Assembly (NCBI GenBank): GCA_024692685.1
Contig: JAILMJ010000026.1
Coordinates: 1-45,992 of the forward strand
Direction of reading: 5' to 3'
DNA from: Clostridia bacterium
GTDB lineage: Bacteria > Bacillota > Clostridia > Oscillospirales > Acutalibacteraceae
DNA: 45,992 bases
In this document: positions 1 to 7,399 of the stretch, piece after piece
Position numbering within the stretch: the first letter of the stretch is position 1
How the letters are laid out: every line of letters starts with the position of its first letter
Translations under genes and position numbers: made by a program
The notes under the pieces: model-generated
The model's database searches: none
What the model was told of the DNA's origin: nothing
The model's input: only the letters and a program-made list of their open reading frames with translations

Positions 1-33
1 CGGAAATTTGCAATAATAATACAAATAAACAAA

Positions 34-68
34 ATGCCCTCCTCTGAATCCGGAACAAAGGAGGGCAT
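34..68 (-). terminator. Intrinsic terminator of the GH16 gene
   Basis: A 10-bp inverted repeat (ATGCCCTCCT paired with AGGAGGGCAT, 15-nt loop) lies just past the GH16 stop codon. Read on the minus strand it is followed by a T-rich run (ATTTTGTTTATTTG), as expected for a Rho-independent terminator. Confidence 0.8.
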
Positions 69-75
69 AACTGTT

Positions 76-960
76 TTATTGTTTCTTATCGTATACGCGC
101 ACATAATCCACTATGAACTCTGCTTTGAAGCCCTCTCGGCCGTTACGCTCAATATTGCCCGACCAGCCGTACATCGGGACGGCTGCTGCACCGTCAACCT
201 CGCAGGAAAGAATCATATATTCATCCTTGCGTGAAACGCCGCCGTATGCCGAACGGCCGACCTCGTAACCATTGACATAAAAGGTGTAACCCTCCGGTGT
301 CCAAAGCAGGCCATAGGTATTATAGCTCTCATAAGGATTGTTATCGAGCTTAGAGATAACTACGTTTTTGTACCGTGTTTTAAGACCGTAGCCGTTATAG
401 TGGATGTTACTTGTCACACAGCGTGATTTATCGCCGCGCAGAAAATAAAAGGGTGATTCGAAAACATCAAGCTCCGCCCCGTTAACCGCAGTACCGTTTG
501 CCTCGTGCAAACTGGAATTGAATAACCAGAATGCGCTCCAAAGGCCCTGCCCTTTCGGAAGAATACATCGACACTCATAGTACCCGTATTTGTGCATAAA
601 AGTGTTGTGGGTATCAATGCCGCAGGTATACCAACCGCTTCCGAATTCGCCGTCATTTTTATACTCCGTGAGTATTATGAGATTGCCATCCCTTAAACTC
701 ACCTGATCCAAAGACCAGTAGCCGCCCTTTCTCAAACCCGGACCGCCGTGGACACTCCACAAATCCGTATTCAGCTCCTCGCCGTCAAATTCATCCGCAA
801 AAACAAGATTATAATCATTCAGGTCTATCGGCTTGTCCTTTGCGCTGACCGGGCGAACATTGATTTTCAGCAAAGCGGCGCTTACCGACGCAATCAAAAG
901 ATTTGCCGCTCTGCCAAGCACTCTGTCATGAAACACATTGTTAAAATCAGGTTTTTTCAT
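76..960 (-). CDS. Glycoside hydrolase family 16 (beta-glucanase-like)
   Basis: This 294-residue protein is a retaining endo-acting glucan hydrolase of family GH16 (laminarinase/lichenase-type fold). The family signature E-x-D-x-x-E is present as E163-L-D165-V-F-E168 (nucleophile, assisting Asp, acid/base), preceded by typical GH16 stretches (FADEFDG near residue 54, GLWSAFWL near 139) and closed by the usual C-terminal strand VDYVRVYDK. I chose the ATG at 960 because GGAGG lies about 8 nt upstream; a longer in-frame start at 1068 would overlap the upstream Fe-S flavoprotein gene. The first 40 residues are Ala/Leu-rich and basic but do not form a clean signal peptide, so secretion is uncertain. 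Substrate cannot be fixed from sequence alone (beta-1,3- or mixed-linkage glucan are the usual ones). It follows the stn-like operon by 62 bp but has its own promoter-like sequence and terminator, so it is probably a separate unit. Confidence 0.88.
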   Translation of the reverse strand: MKKPDFNNVFHDRVLGRAANLLIASVSAALLKINVRPVSAKDKPIDLNDYNLVFADEFDGEELNTDLWSVHGGPGLRKGGYWSLDQVSLRDGNLIILTEYKNDGEFGSGWYTCGIDTHNTFMHKYGYYECRCILPKGQGLWSAFWLFNSSLHEANGTAVNGAELDVFESPFYFLRGDKSRCVTSNIHYNGYGLKTRYKNVVISKLDNNPYESYNTYGLLWTPEGYTFYVNGYEVGRSAYGGVSRKDEYMILSCEVDGAAAVPMYGWSGNIERNGREGFKAEFIVDYVRVYDKKQ

Positions 961-991
961 GCAAGAACGGCCCTCCTGCCCTTTTTGTTTA

Positions 992-1018
992 ATTATACTT
1001 CTGTACTCTGCCGGACAA
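992..1018 (-). promoter_or_regulatory. Likely promoter of the GH16 gene
   Basis: Minus-strand TATAAT (992-997) with TTGTCC 15 bp upstream (1013-1018). The -10 is perfect, the -35 has four of six consensus bases and the spacing is short, so strength is uncertain. Confidence 0.45.
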
Positions 1019-1022
1019 ATTG

Positions 1023-3056
1023 TTATTTCAGCGCTTTCAAAGCTCCCGTCGGGCAGGAAGCCACACATTTGAGACAGTCTTTGCAGAAGGCGGTAACTTC
1101 GGGAACATTATCAAATTCAGGTTTGATAACCGTTGTGAAGCCCCTGCCGACCAGACCGATTATACCTTTGCCGGCTTCTTCATCACAGACTCTGACGCAG
1201 AGATTGCAGAGTATGCACTTATTCTGATCTCTTTCGATTGAAACAAGCTGTGTTTCTTTATCACAGTTATGCTTTTCACCTGCATACTTTGCAGGACTGA
1301 CATCATACTGATTGGCATATTTTATCAGTTTGCAGTCATAATAATCATGACAACCGCATTCAAGACAGCGCTTTGCCTCCGCCTTTGCGGTTTCCTCACT
1401 GAGGCCGAGATTTATTTCATTGAAATCGTGTTTTCTTTCCTCGGGACTCCTCTGCGGCATTTTAGCGCGGGGAATTCTCTCTCTGTCTGCGAAATCGGCT
1501 TCGGTGACCGTCTTCTCAACAAAGTACGGCTTTTTATATGGGATAATTCCGCCGTTGAGATAACTGTCAATTACCTCGCTTGCCTTCTGCGCCTCACCTA
1601 TTGCCTCGATTGCAATTGACGCGCCCCTGTTTGTAGCATCACCGACAGCAAATACGCCTTCAACACTGGTGCGGAATGTACTCTCATCGGCGGAAATGTT
1701 TCCGCGCTGATTGAATTCAAGCTCGTCAAAGCCCTCAGGCGATATCCTCTGACCGATGGCCATAATAACGGTATCTATATCGGTATATTCGAACTCACCC
1801 TCGATGGGTACAGGCCTGCGTCTGCCGCCGGCATCGGGCTCACCAAGTCTCATCTTCTGGAGCTTAATTCCATTAACTCTGCCGTTTTCACCTGTAATCT
1901 CATCGGGATTGCACAGAAATCTGTACTGCACTCCCTCTTCCTCGGCTTCATCTATTTCAACCTTTTCGGCAGGCATTTCATCCCTGGTGCGTCTGTAAAT
2001 TACATACACGTTTTCCGCACCGAGTCTGACAGCCGAACGGCAGGCGTCCATAGCGGTATTTCCTCCGCCGCAAACAGCAACGTTTTTGCCGATTGAAACA
2101 GGATTGCCGAGTGCGATTGAGCGCAGAAAATCTATACCGCCGATAACACCGTCAAGTTCCTCACCGGGAACCCCCATGGAACTGCTCTGCCACGCGCCGA
2201 TTGCAACAAGGGTTGCATCATATTTTGTTTTAATCTCATCAAAAGAAATATCTTTTCCTATTCTGATATTGTTTCTCAGAGTGACGCCCAATTTTTCAAT
2301 GGTATCTATCTCCATATCGAGAACTTCCTTCGGAAGCCTGTACTGAGGAATACCGTACCTGAGCATACCGCCCATTTTGGGCATGGAATCATAAACGGTA
2401 ACTGCGTGGCCTTTAACTGCGAGGAAGTACGCCGCCGTAAGGCCTGCAGGACCTCCGCCTATTATTCCGACGGATTTTCCGCTCGAAGGGGCAGGATCAG
2501 GCATATATTTATCGCCGGATGCAAGATCCCTGTCAGCGGCGAACGCCTTCAGAAAAGCGATTGAAAGCGGCTGCTCAACAAAGTTGCGCCTGCACGCCGT
2601 TTCACAGGGATGAGGACATACTCTGCCTATTGATGCGGGGAGAGGTACCCTCTCTTTAACGAGAGCAGTTGCTTCTTTATATTTACCCTCGGAGATAAGT
2701 TTGACATAACCCTGGCAGTCGGTACCTGCCGGACAGTTGAGCGAGCACGGCCCTCTGCAATCACCGGTGTGATCGGAGAGCAAAAGCTCAAGTGCGGTTT
2801 TTCTTGACCTGCGGATTCTGTCGGAATTCGTGCTTATTTCCATTCCGTCAAAAACAGTTGTGGCGCAGGCCCTGAGAAGTTTGGGAGTGTTTGCGGCTTC
2901 AACCGTACAGATTCCGCAGGCACCGTATGGTTTCAACTCGTCGATAAAGCAAAGCGCGGGAATATCGATACCGTTTGCGCGGGCAACCTGAAGAACGGTC
3001 ATTCCGTTTTCACAGACATATTCCCTGCCGTCGATCTTAACTTTAATGCTGTTCAT
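1023..3056 (-). CDS. stnA: GltD/NfnB-like NADPH-FAD Fe-S oxidoreductase, StnA-like subunit
   Basis: This 677-residue flavoprotein combines, in order: an N-terminal [2Fe-2S] ferredoxin domain (Cys cluster in CGIC and RACAT, residues ~36-60), the Cys-rich [4Fe-4S] segment typical of GltD/NfnB (~95-155), an FAD Rossmann motif GIIGGGPAG (~200), an NAD(P) motif VCGGGNTAMD (~330), and two C-terminal [4Fe-4S] motifs (CILCNLCVRVC and CKDCLKCVASCP). This is the domain order known for StnA of the Sporomusa-type electron-bifurcating transhydrogenase, where it handles NADP(H). It is last in a three-gene set behind NuoE-like and NuoF-like subunits, which supports that assignment over a plain glutamate synthase small subunit. 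ATG at 3056 has GGGGG 7 nt upstream; a GTG one codon earlier (3059) is an alternative. No hydrogenase catalytic subunit is nearby. Electron bifurcation itself is inference from family. Confidence 0.8.
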   Translation of the reverse strand: MNSIKVKIDGREYVCENGMTVLQVARANGIDIPALCFIDELKPYGACGICTVEAANTPKLLRACATTVFDGMEISTNSDRIRRSRKTALELLLSDHTGDCRGPCSLNCPAGTDCQGYVKLISEGKYKEATALVKERVPLPASIGRVCPHPCETACRRNFVEQPLSIAFLKAFAADRDLASGDKYMPDPAPSSGKSVGIIGGGPAGLTAAYFLAVKGHAVTVYDSMPKMGGMLRYGIPQYRLPKEVLDMEIDTIEKLGVTLRNNIRIGKDISFDEIKTKYDATLVAIGAWQSSSMGVPGEELDGVIGGIDFLRSIALGNPVSIGKNVAVCGGGNTAMDACRSAVRLGAENVYVIYRRTRDEMPAEKVEIDEAEEEGVQYRFLCNPDEITGENGRVNGIKLQKMRLGEPDAGGRRRPVPIEGEFEYTDIDTVIMAIGQRISPEGFDELEFNQRGNISADESTFRTSVEGVFAVGDATNRGASIAIEAIGEAQKASEVIDSYLNGGIIPYKKPYFVEKTVTEADFADRERIPRAKMPQRSPEERKHDFNEINLGLSEETAKAEAKRCLECGCHDYYDCKLIKYANQYDVSPAKYAGEKHNCDKETQLVSIERDQNKCILCNLCVRVCDEEAGKGIIGLVGRGFTTVIKPEFDNVPEVTAFCKDCLKCVASCPTGALKALK

Positions 3057-3068
3057 CACGTCGCCCCC

Positions 3069-4814
3069 TTAATTTACCTTAACCGCACCGAATTTGCAGA
3101 CATTGAAGCAACTGCCGCACTTGACGCAGGCTTCGGAATCAATTGTGTGCGGATTTTTGACCGTGCCGCTGATTGCGCCGACAGGACACTTCTTTGAGCA
3201 GAGAGTGCACCCCCTACACGCTGCGGGGTCAATCGAATATGAAAGCAGGTCGCCGCAACTGTGCGCAGGGCATCTCTTTTCGTTTATATGAGCTTCATAT
3301 TCATCACGGAAATAGCGGATTGTTGAAAGCACAGGATTCGGAGCAGTCTGCCCGAGTCCGCAGAGAGCACCGTCTTTTACAGCGAAGCAAAGCTCCTCAA
3401 GCAGTTCGATATCTCCGTCTTTGCCCTTGCCCTTTACTATGCGGTCAAGCATTTCAAGCATTCTCTTTGTTCCTATACGGCAGTGAACGCACTTACCGCA
3501 GGACTCTTTTGCGGTAAAGTCAAGGAAAAAGCGCGCCATACTGACCATACAGGTTGAGGAATCCATAACAACCATACCGCCGGAACCCATTATGGCTCCC
3601 GTTGCGGCAAGCTCCTTATAGTCGATTCTTGTATCCAGCAGACTCGCAGGAATACAGCCGCCGGAAGGGCCGCCCATCTGAACAGCCTTGAATTCCTTAT
3701 CTTCCTTTATTCCTCCGCCGATATCGAAGATAACATCACGTAAAGTCTTTCCCATTGGAATTTCAACAAGACCGCCTTTTTTGACTTTACCCGTAAGCGC
3801 AAAGACTTTTGTGCCCTTGCTGTTTTCTGTTCCCATAGCGGCAAAGGCCTCCCCGCCGTTGAGGATAATCCAGGAAACATTTGCAAAGGTTTCAACGTTG
3901 TTTATATTTGAAGGCTTATACCAGTAGCCGGATGCGGCAGGGAACGGAGGCTTGAGTCTCGGCATACCTCTTTCACCCTGAAGGGATTCAATCAGAGCGG
4001 TTTCCTCTCCGCATACAAAAGCACCTGCGCCCGCTTTAATTCTCATTTTGCAATTGAAACCGGAGCCGAGAATGCTGTCACCGAGGTATCCCGCTTCCTC
4101 TGCCTGGCTGATTGCTTTTTCAAGGCGGGAAATCGCAAGCGGATACTCGGCCCTTACATAAACTATCGCCTCTTTTGCGCCTATGGCATAGGCACCTATA
4201 AGCATACCCTCAATAAGATTGTGAGGGTCACTTTCAATAACGGCTCTGTCCATAAAAGCCCCGGGGTCGCCTTCATCGGCATTACATATCAGGTATTTTT
4301 CCTCCCCGGGGGACTGCCTTGCCGCATTCCACTTGAACCAGGTGGGAAAACCCGCTCCGCCTCTCCCCGCAAGACCTGAGGTTTTAATAACTTCTATAAC
4401 CTCCTCAGGTGTCATCGAGGTGAGAACCTTTCTGAGCGCTTTGTAGCCGTCCGTAGCGGTATATTCTTCTATTTTTTCGGGATTGATTACACCGCAATGC
4501 CTCAGAGCTATCCGCGTCTGTTTATCAAGAAAAGCTTTATCATCATCGCTGATTTCAAGGTCCTTGACCGCGTCGCCGTCACCGTTTACGAATGCCGCGA
4601 TTTTACCCGCATCCCCCGGTGTTACACGGACAAGTCTTTTAATCAGGTTTCCTTTATCGCAGATATCAACAATCGGCTCAAGAAAACACATACCGTTACA
4701 GCCTGTGAATGTGAGCTCGGCGTTAACACCGTTCAGAGCCGACTCCAGGGCAGAGTATACCTTTGCTGCTCCTGCAGCAATTCCGCAACTGCCTTCGCCT
4801 ACAACAATTTTCAT
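3069..4814 (-). CDS. stnB: NuoF/HydB-like NADH-binding Fe-S flavoprotein, StnB-like subunit
   Basis: This 581-residue protein is a NuoF/HydB homologue that binds FMN and NADH. It shows an N-terminal thioredoxin-like [2Fe-2S] domain (Cys at ~10, 39, 43), the glycine-rich nucleotide motif GLAGRGGAGFP (~149), the NuoF [4Fe-4S] motif ESCGKCVHCRIG (~440) and a C-terminal pair of [4Fe-4S] motifs (CRGCTLCSKKCP and CVKCGSCFNVC). This extended form, longer than complex I NuoF, is the one found in soluble bifurcating complexes (HydABC, Stn and relatives). Its ATG overlaps the stop of the upstream NuoE-like gene (ATGA), indicating translational coupling. In the Stn complex this subunit carries the NADH site and probably the bifurcating flavin; that role is inferred from family, not shown here. 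Confidence 0.88.
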   Translation of the reverse strand: MKIVVGEGSCGIAAGAAKVYSALESALNGVNAELTFTGCNGMCFLEPIVDICDKGNLIKRLVRVTPGDAGKIAAFVNGDGDAVKDLEISDDDKAFLDKQTRIALRHCGVINPEKIEEYTATDGYKALRKVLTSMTPEEVIEVIKTSGLAGRGGAGFPTWFKWNAARQSPGEEKYLICNADEGDPGAFMDRAVIESDPHNLIEGMLIGAYAIGAKEAIVYVRAEYPLAISRLEKAISQAEEAGYLGDSILGSGFNCKMRIKAGAGAFVCGEETALIESLQGERGMPRLKPPFPAASGYWYKPSNINNVETFANVSWIILNGGEAFAAMGTENSKGTKVFALTGKVKKGGLVEIPMGKTLRDVIFDIGGGIKEDKEFKAVQMGGPSGGCIPASLLDTRIDYKELAATGAIMGSGGMVVMDSSTCMVSMARFFLDFTAKESCGKCVHCRIGTKRMLEMLDRIVKGKGKDGDIELLEELCFAVKDGALCGLGQTAPNPVLSTIRYFRDEYEAHINEKRCPAHSCGDLLSYSIDPAACRGCTLCSKKCPVGAISGTVKNPHTIDSEACVKCGSCFNVCKFGAVKVN

Positions 4815-5290
4815 TTGTTCTCACTCTCCTTTCTGAGAGATCTGAGAATCTCAACTGCTTTATCGGGAGTAAGCCTTCCGTAAGTTTCGCCGTTTATCAT
4901 CATAACGGGAGAAAGAGAGCAGCAGCCGAGGCAGGCAACGCTTTTCAGTGAAAACAGTCCGTCATCTGTAGTTTCTCCGTCGCTTATGCCGAGCTCATTC
5001 GTTATTGCGGCGGCAATCTTTTCAGAACCGTTGACATGGCAGGCAGTGCCCTGACACAGCATAATCAGATACCTGCCTATGGGTTTAAGCCTGAACTGGG
5101 AATAGAAGGTTGCGACTCCCATAATCTCCGCCGGAGTTATGCCGGTTCTCTCCGAAATCCGATACATAACATCTTTGGGTATGTAACCGTAGATTTCCTG
5201 AGTATGCTGGAGAATTGTTATAAGACTGCCGGGCTCGGCGGCATACCTGTCAAGGACAGGCTCAATTTTTGATAAATTACTTTCCATCAT
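4811..5290 (-). CDS. stnC: NuoE/HydC-like thioredoxin-fold [2Fe-2S] subunit, StnC-like
   Basis: This 159-residue protein has the NuoE/HydC fold: an N-terminal helical bundle ending in MGVATFYSQF (~58-67), then a thioredoxin-like domain with four [2Fe-2S] ligands in CQGTAC (~79) and CLGCC (~120). Length matches the family (~160). It is first in the stnC-stnB-stnA-like operon and its stop overlaps the start of the NuoF-like gene. Two adjacent ATG codons (5290 and 5287) follow GAGGT at 5 and 8 nt, so either could be used. It relays electrons to the NuoF-like partner. A stand-alone promoter lies about 35 bp upstream. Confidence 0.88.
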   Translation of the reverse strand: MMESNLSKIEPVLDRYAAEPGSLITILQHTQEIYGYIPKDVMYRISERTGITPAEIMGVATFYSQFRLKPIGRYLIMLCQGTACHVNGSEKIAAAITNELGISDGETTDDGLFSLKSVACLGCCSLSPVMMINGETYGRLTPDKAVEILRSLRKESENK

Positions 5291-5322
5291 TCATTACCTC
5301 TGAGCAATTACTTTTAAAAAGA

Positions 5323-5350
5323 ATTATATCACAAATACCGATAATTACAA
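5323..5350 (-). promoter_or_regulatory. Likely promoter of the stnCBA-like operon
   Basis: Minus-strand TATAAT (5323-5328) and TTGTAA (5345-5350), 16 bp apart, lie between the dapL terminator hairpin and the NuoE-like start codon. The perfect -10 and the terminator upstream suggest this operon is transcribed separately from the amidotransferase operon. Confidence 0.6.
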
Positions 5351-5355
5351 TAATC

Positions 5356-5379
5356 CGCCGGAAAAATAGTTTTCCGGCG
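5356..5379 (-). terminator. Hairpin ending the gdhA-to-dapL operon
   Basis: A perfect 10-bp inverted repeat (CGCCGGAAAA / TTTTCCGGCG, 4-nt loop) starts 17 bp past the dapL stop. The tract after it on the minus strand is only moderately T-rich (GATTATTGTAATT), so some read-through into the stn-like genes is possible. Confidence 0.65.
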
Positions 5380-5395
5380 TTAACTGACTTTGTTC

Positions 5396-6595
5396 TTATT
5401 TGCTCCGCCTCTTTGCAAAAAGGAGAGCCAGCCTTTTTGCGGCTTCTTCGGTATCTTCCGTTTTCCCGAATGAGGTAAAACGGAACCATTCCTTTGCGCA
5501 GATACCGAAGCCTTCGCCTGGAGTGCCGACTATACCGGCTTCATTGAGCAAATAATCAAATAAAGCCCAACTGTCCAAACCTTCGGGACACTTCATCCAG
5601 ATATAGGGAGCGTTCCTTCCTCCGGTATACTTCATTCCCGCACTGTCAAGGGCATTCATCAGCGTGCGGGCATTATTCTTATAGACTCGGATATTTTCCT
5701 TTATCTGTCTCTGACCCTCATCCGTGAACACAGCCGCGGCGCCTTTCTGTATGATATAGGATACCCCGTTGGTTTTGGTTGTACGGTTGCGCACCCACAT
5801 TTCATTGAAATTCATGCCGTTTCGCGTAAGCTCTGCAGGTATTACCGTATAGCCGAGACGGGTTCCCGTAAATCCCGCGGTCTTTGAGAGAGACGAAATC
5901 TCTATTGCGCAACTTTTTGCGTCCTCAATTTCAAAGATGCTTCGCGGAACAGACTCATCCTCAATAAACGCCTCGTAGGCGGCATCAAATATTATTATGT
6001 TCCCGTTTCTGTTTGCAAAGTCAACCCAGTCTTTGAGGAGTTCACGGGTAAACACCGCTCCGGTAGGATTATTCGGCGAACAGAGGTAAATAATACCGGC
6101 CTTATATTTCTCATCCGGCAGCGGCAGAAAGCCGGAGTTTTCATCTGTCGGAAGATGAATGATTTTTCTGCCTTCCATCACATTGGCATCCACATAGGCG
6201 GGGTACGCCGGCTCAGGTATAAGTGCGGTGTTTGAAACATCAAACAAGCTCAGAATATCCCCCAGTTCATCACTTGCTCCGCTTGATACAAAGACTTCTT
6301 CCGGCCCGACGGACACACCTCTTCCGGCGTAATGCGCGGCAATAGCCTCCCTGAGAAACGGTGCCCCGCACTCGGGCATATATCCGTGAAAACTTTCCTG
6401 CCTGCTCTGGTCATCAACCGCGCTGTGGAGCGCGTCAGTTACCGCCTTACAGAGCGGCAGAGTCACATCTCCGATTCCGAGGCGCAGCACTCTGCTTTGC
6501 GGATTTCTTTCAATATATGCGTTCACCTTCTGAGAAATGTCATAGAAAAGGTAAGAATCCTTCAAATCCGCATAGTGCATATTAGGCAATGTCAT
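5396..6595 (-). CDS. dapL: LL-diaminopimelate aminotransferase
   Basis: This 399-residue PLP enzyme of aminotransferase fold type I converts tetrahydrodipicolinate plus glutamate directly to LL-diaminopimelate, bypassing the succinylase/acetylase steps of lysine and peptidoglycan synthesis. The PLP lysine sits in SLSKTAGFTGTRLGY (~residues 233-247), with CSPNNPTGAVF (~170) and the YAEAY-type segment IIFDAAYEAF (~200) as expected for DapL. The length is close to the family norm (~400-410). Its start overlaps the dapF stop by 4 bp, and the dapF-dapL pair makes consecutive pathway steps. It uses glutamate as amino donor, which fits its place at the end of a glutamate/glutamine operon. Confidence 0.92.
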   Translation of the reverse strand: MTLPNMHYADLKDSYLFYDISQKVNAYIERNPQSRVLRLGIGDVTLPLCKAVTDALHSAVDDQSRQESFHGYMPECGAPFLREAIAAHYAGRGVSVGPEEVFVSSGASDELGDILSLFDVSNTALIPEPAYPAYVDANVMEGRKIIHLPTDENSGFLPLPDEKYKAGIIYLCSPNNPTGAVFTRELLKDWVDFANRNGNIIIFDAAYEAFIEDESVPRSIFEIEDAKSCAIEISSLSKTAGFTGTRLGYTVIPAELTRNGMNFNEMWVRNRTTKTNGVSYIIQKGAAAVFTDEGQRQIKENIRVYKNNARTLMNALDSAGMKYTGGRNAPYIWMKCPEGLDSWALFDYLLNEAGIVGTPGEGFGICAKEWFRFTSFGKTEDTEEAAKRLALLFAKRRSK

Positions 6596-7383
6596 ATTGA
6601 AACCTCCCCTTCATAGACGGTCTGAGCCGGGCCTGTCATCACAACCGAAAAATCCTCATTGACCTTTACGGAAAGACTCCCTCCGTCAAGATTGATACAA
6701 ACCGGACTGCCGGAACCGCACAGCTTTTCACTGACGGCTGCAGAGGCCACGGCGCAGGAGCCGGTGCCGCACGCCATTGTGATTCCGCTTCCCCTCTCCC
6801 AGACTCTGACACGGAACTCGTTTTCTCCCGTTTTTTTCACAAATTCAACATTCACTCCGCCGGGAAAAGCGTTGTTTTTTTCAATCAGCGGTCCGTATTT
6901 TTCAGGGGGCGTCTCATCAATATCATCAACAAAAATCACCGCATGTGGATTTCCCACATTTACGGGTATGATATCAAAGGCCCTGCCTTCTGCGGAAAGG
7001 CTCATTCTTTTACCGACAACTGTCTTACCCATATCCACACTCACAGCGTCGACCTTTCCGTCGGTTACAAAAAGGGTGAGTGTTTTGATTCCGGACAGCG
7101 TTTCTATCTTAAGGTTTTTTCTGTCTGTATAGCCCTTGTCGTAGAGGTATTTACCGACACATCTGATTCCGTTACCGCACATCATCGCTTCACTGCCGTC
7201 GGCGTTGAAAATACGCATGGCAAAGTCCGCTTCAGAGGATGGAGAAATATAAATCATTCCGTCCGAACCCGCTCCGAAATGCCTGTCGGAAAGTTTTTGC
7301 GAAATTTCAGCTATGTTTCCGGGAACTTCTCCGTAAACATAAAGATAATCATTACCCAGACCGTGCATCTTTGTAAAGTGCAT
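6592..7383 (-). CDS. dapF: Diaminopimelate epimerase
   Basis: This 263-residue enzyme interconverts LL- and meso-diaminopimelate, the step after DapL. Both catalytic cysteines are visible in their usual contexts: SEAMMCGNGIRC (~residue 75) and MACGTGSCA (~205). The N-terminus MHFTKMHGLGNDYLYV is the family standard, and its ATG at 7383 has AGGAG 8 nt upstream, so the longer frame from 7410 (which would overlap carB) is not used. It starts 16 bp after carB and overlaps dapL by 4 bp. Confidence 0.93.
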   Translation of the reverse strand: MHFTKMHGLGNDYLYVYGEVPGNIAEISQKLSDRHFGAGSDGMIYISPSSEADFAMRIFNADGSEAMMCGNGIRCVGKYLYDKGYTDRKNLKIETLSGIKTLTLFVTDGKVDAVSVDMGKTVVGKRMSLSAEGRAFDIIPVNVGNPHAVIFVDDIDETPPEKYGPLIEKNNAFPGGVNVEFVKKTGENEFRVRVWERGSGITMACGTGSCAVASAAVSEKLCGSGSPVCINLDGGSLSVKVNEDFSVVMTGPAQTVYEGEVSI

Positions 7384-7399
7384 AAAAACATCTCCTGTT

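Noticed and set aside
1023-5290. Assignment of the three Fe-S flavoprotein genes to an electron-bifurcating [FeFe]-hydrogenase (HydABC) or to NADH:quinone oxidoreductase
   Set aside because: No hydrogenase H-cluster motif, no membrane subunits, and the third gene is GltD-like, which fits Stn better.
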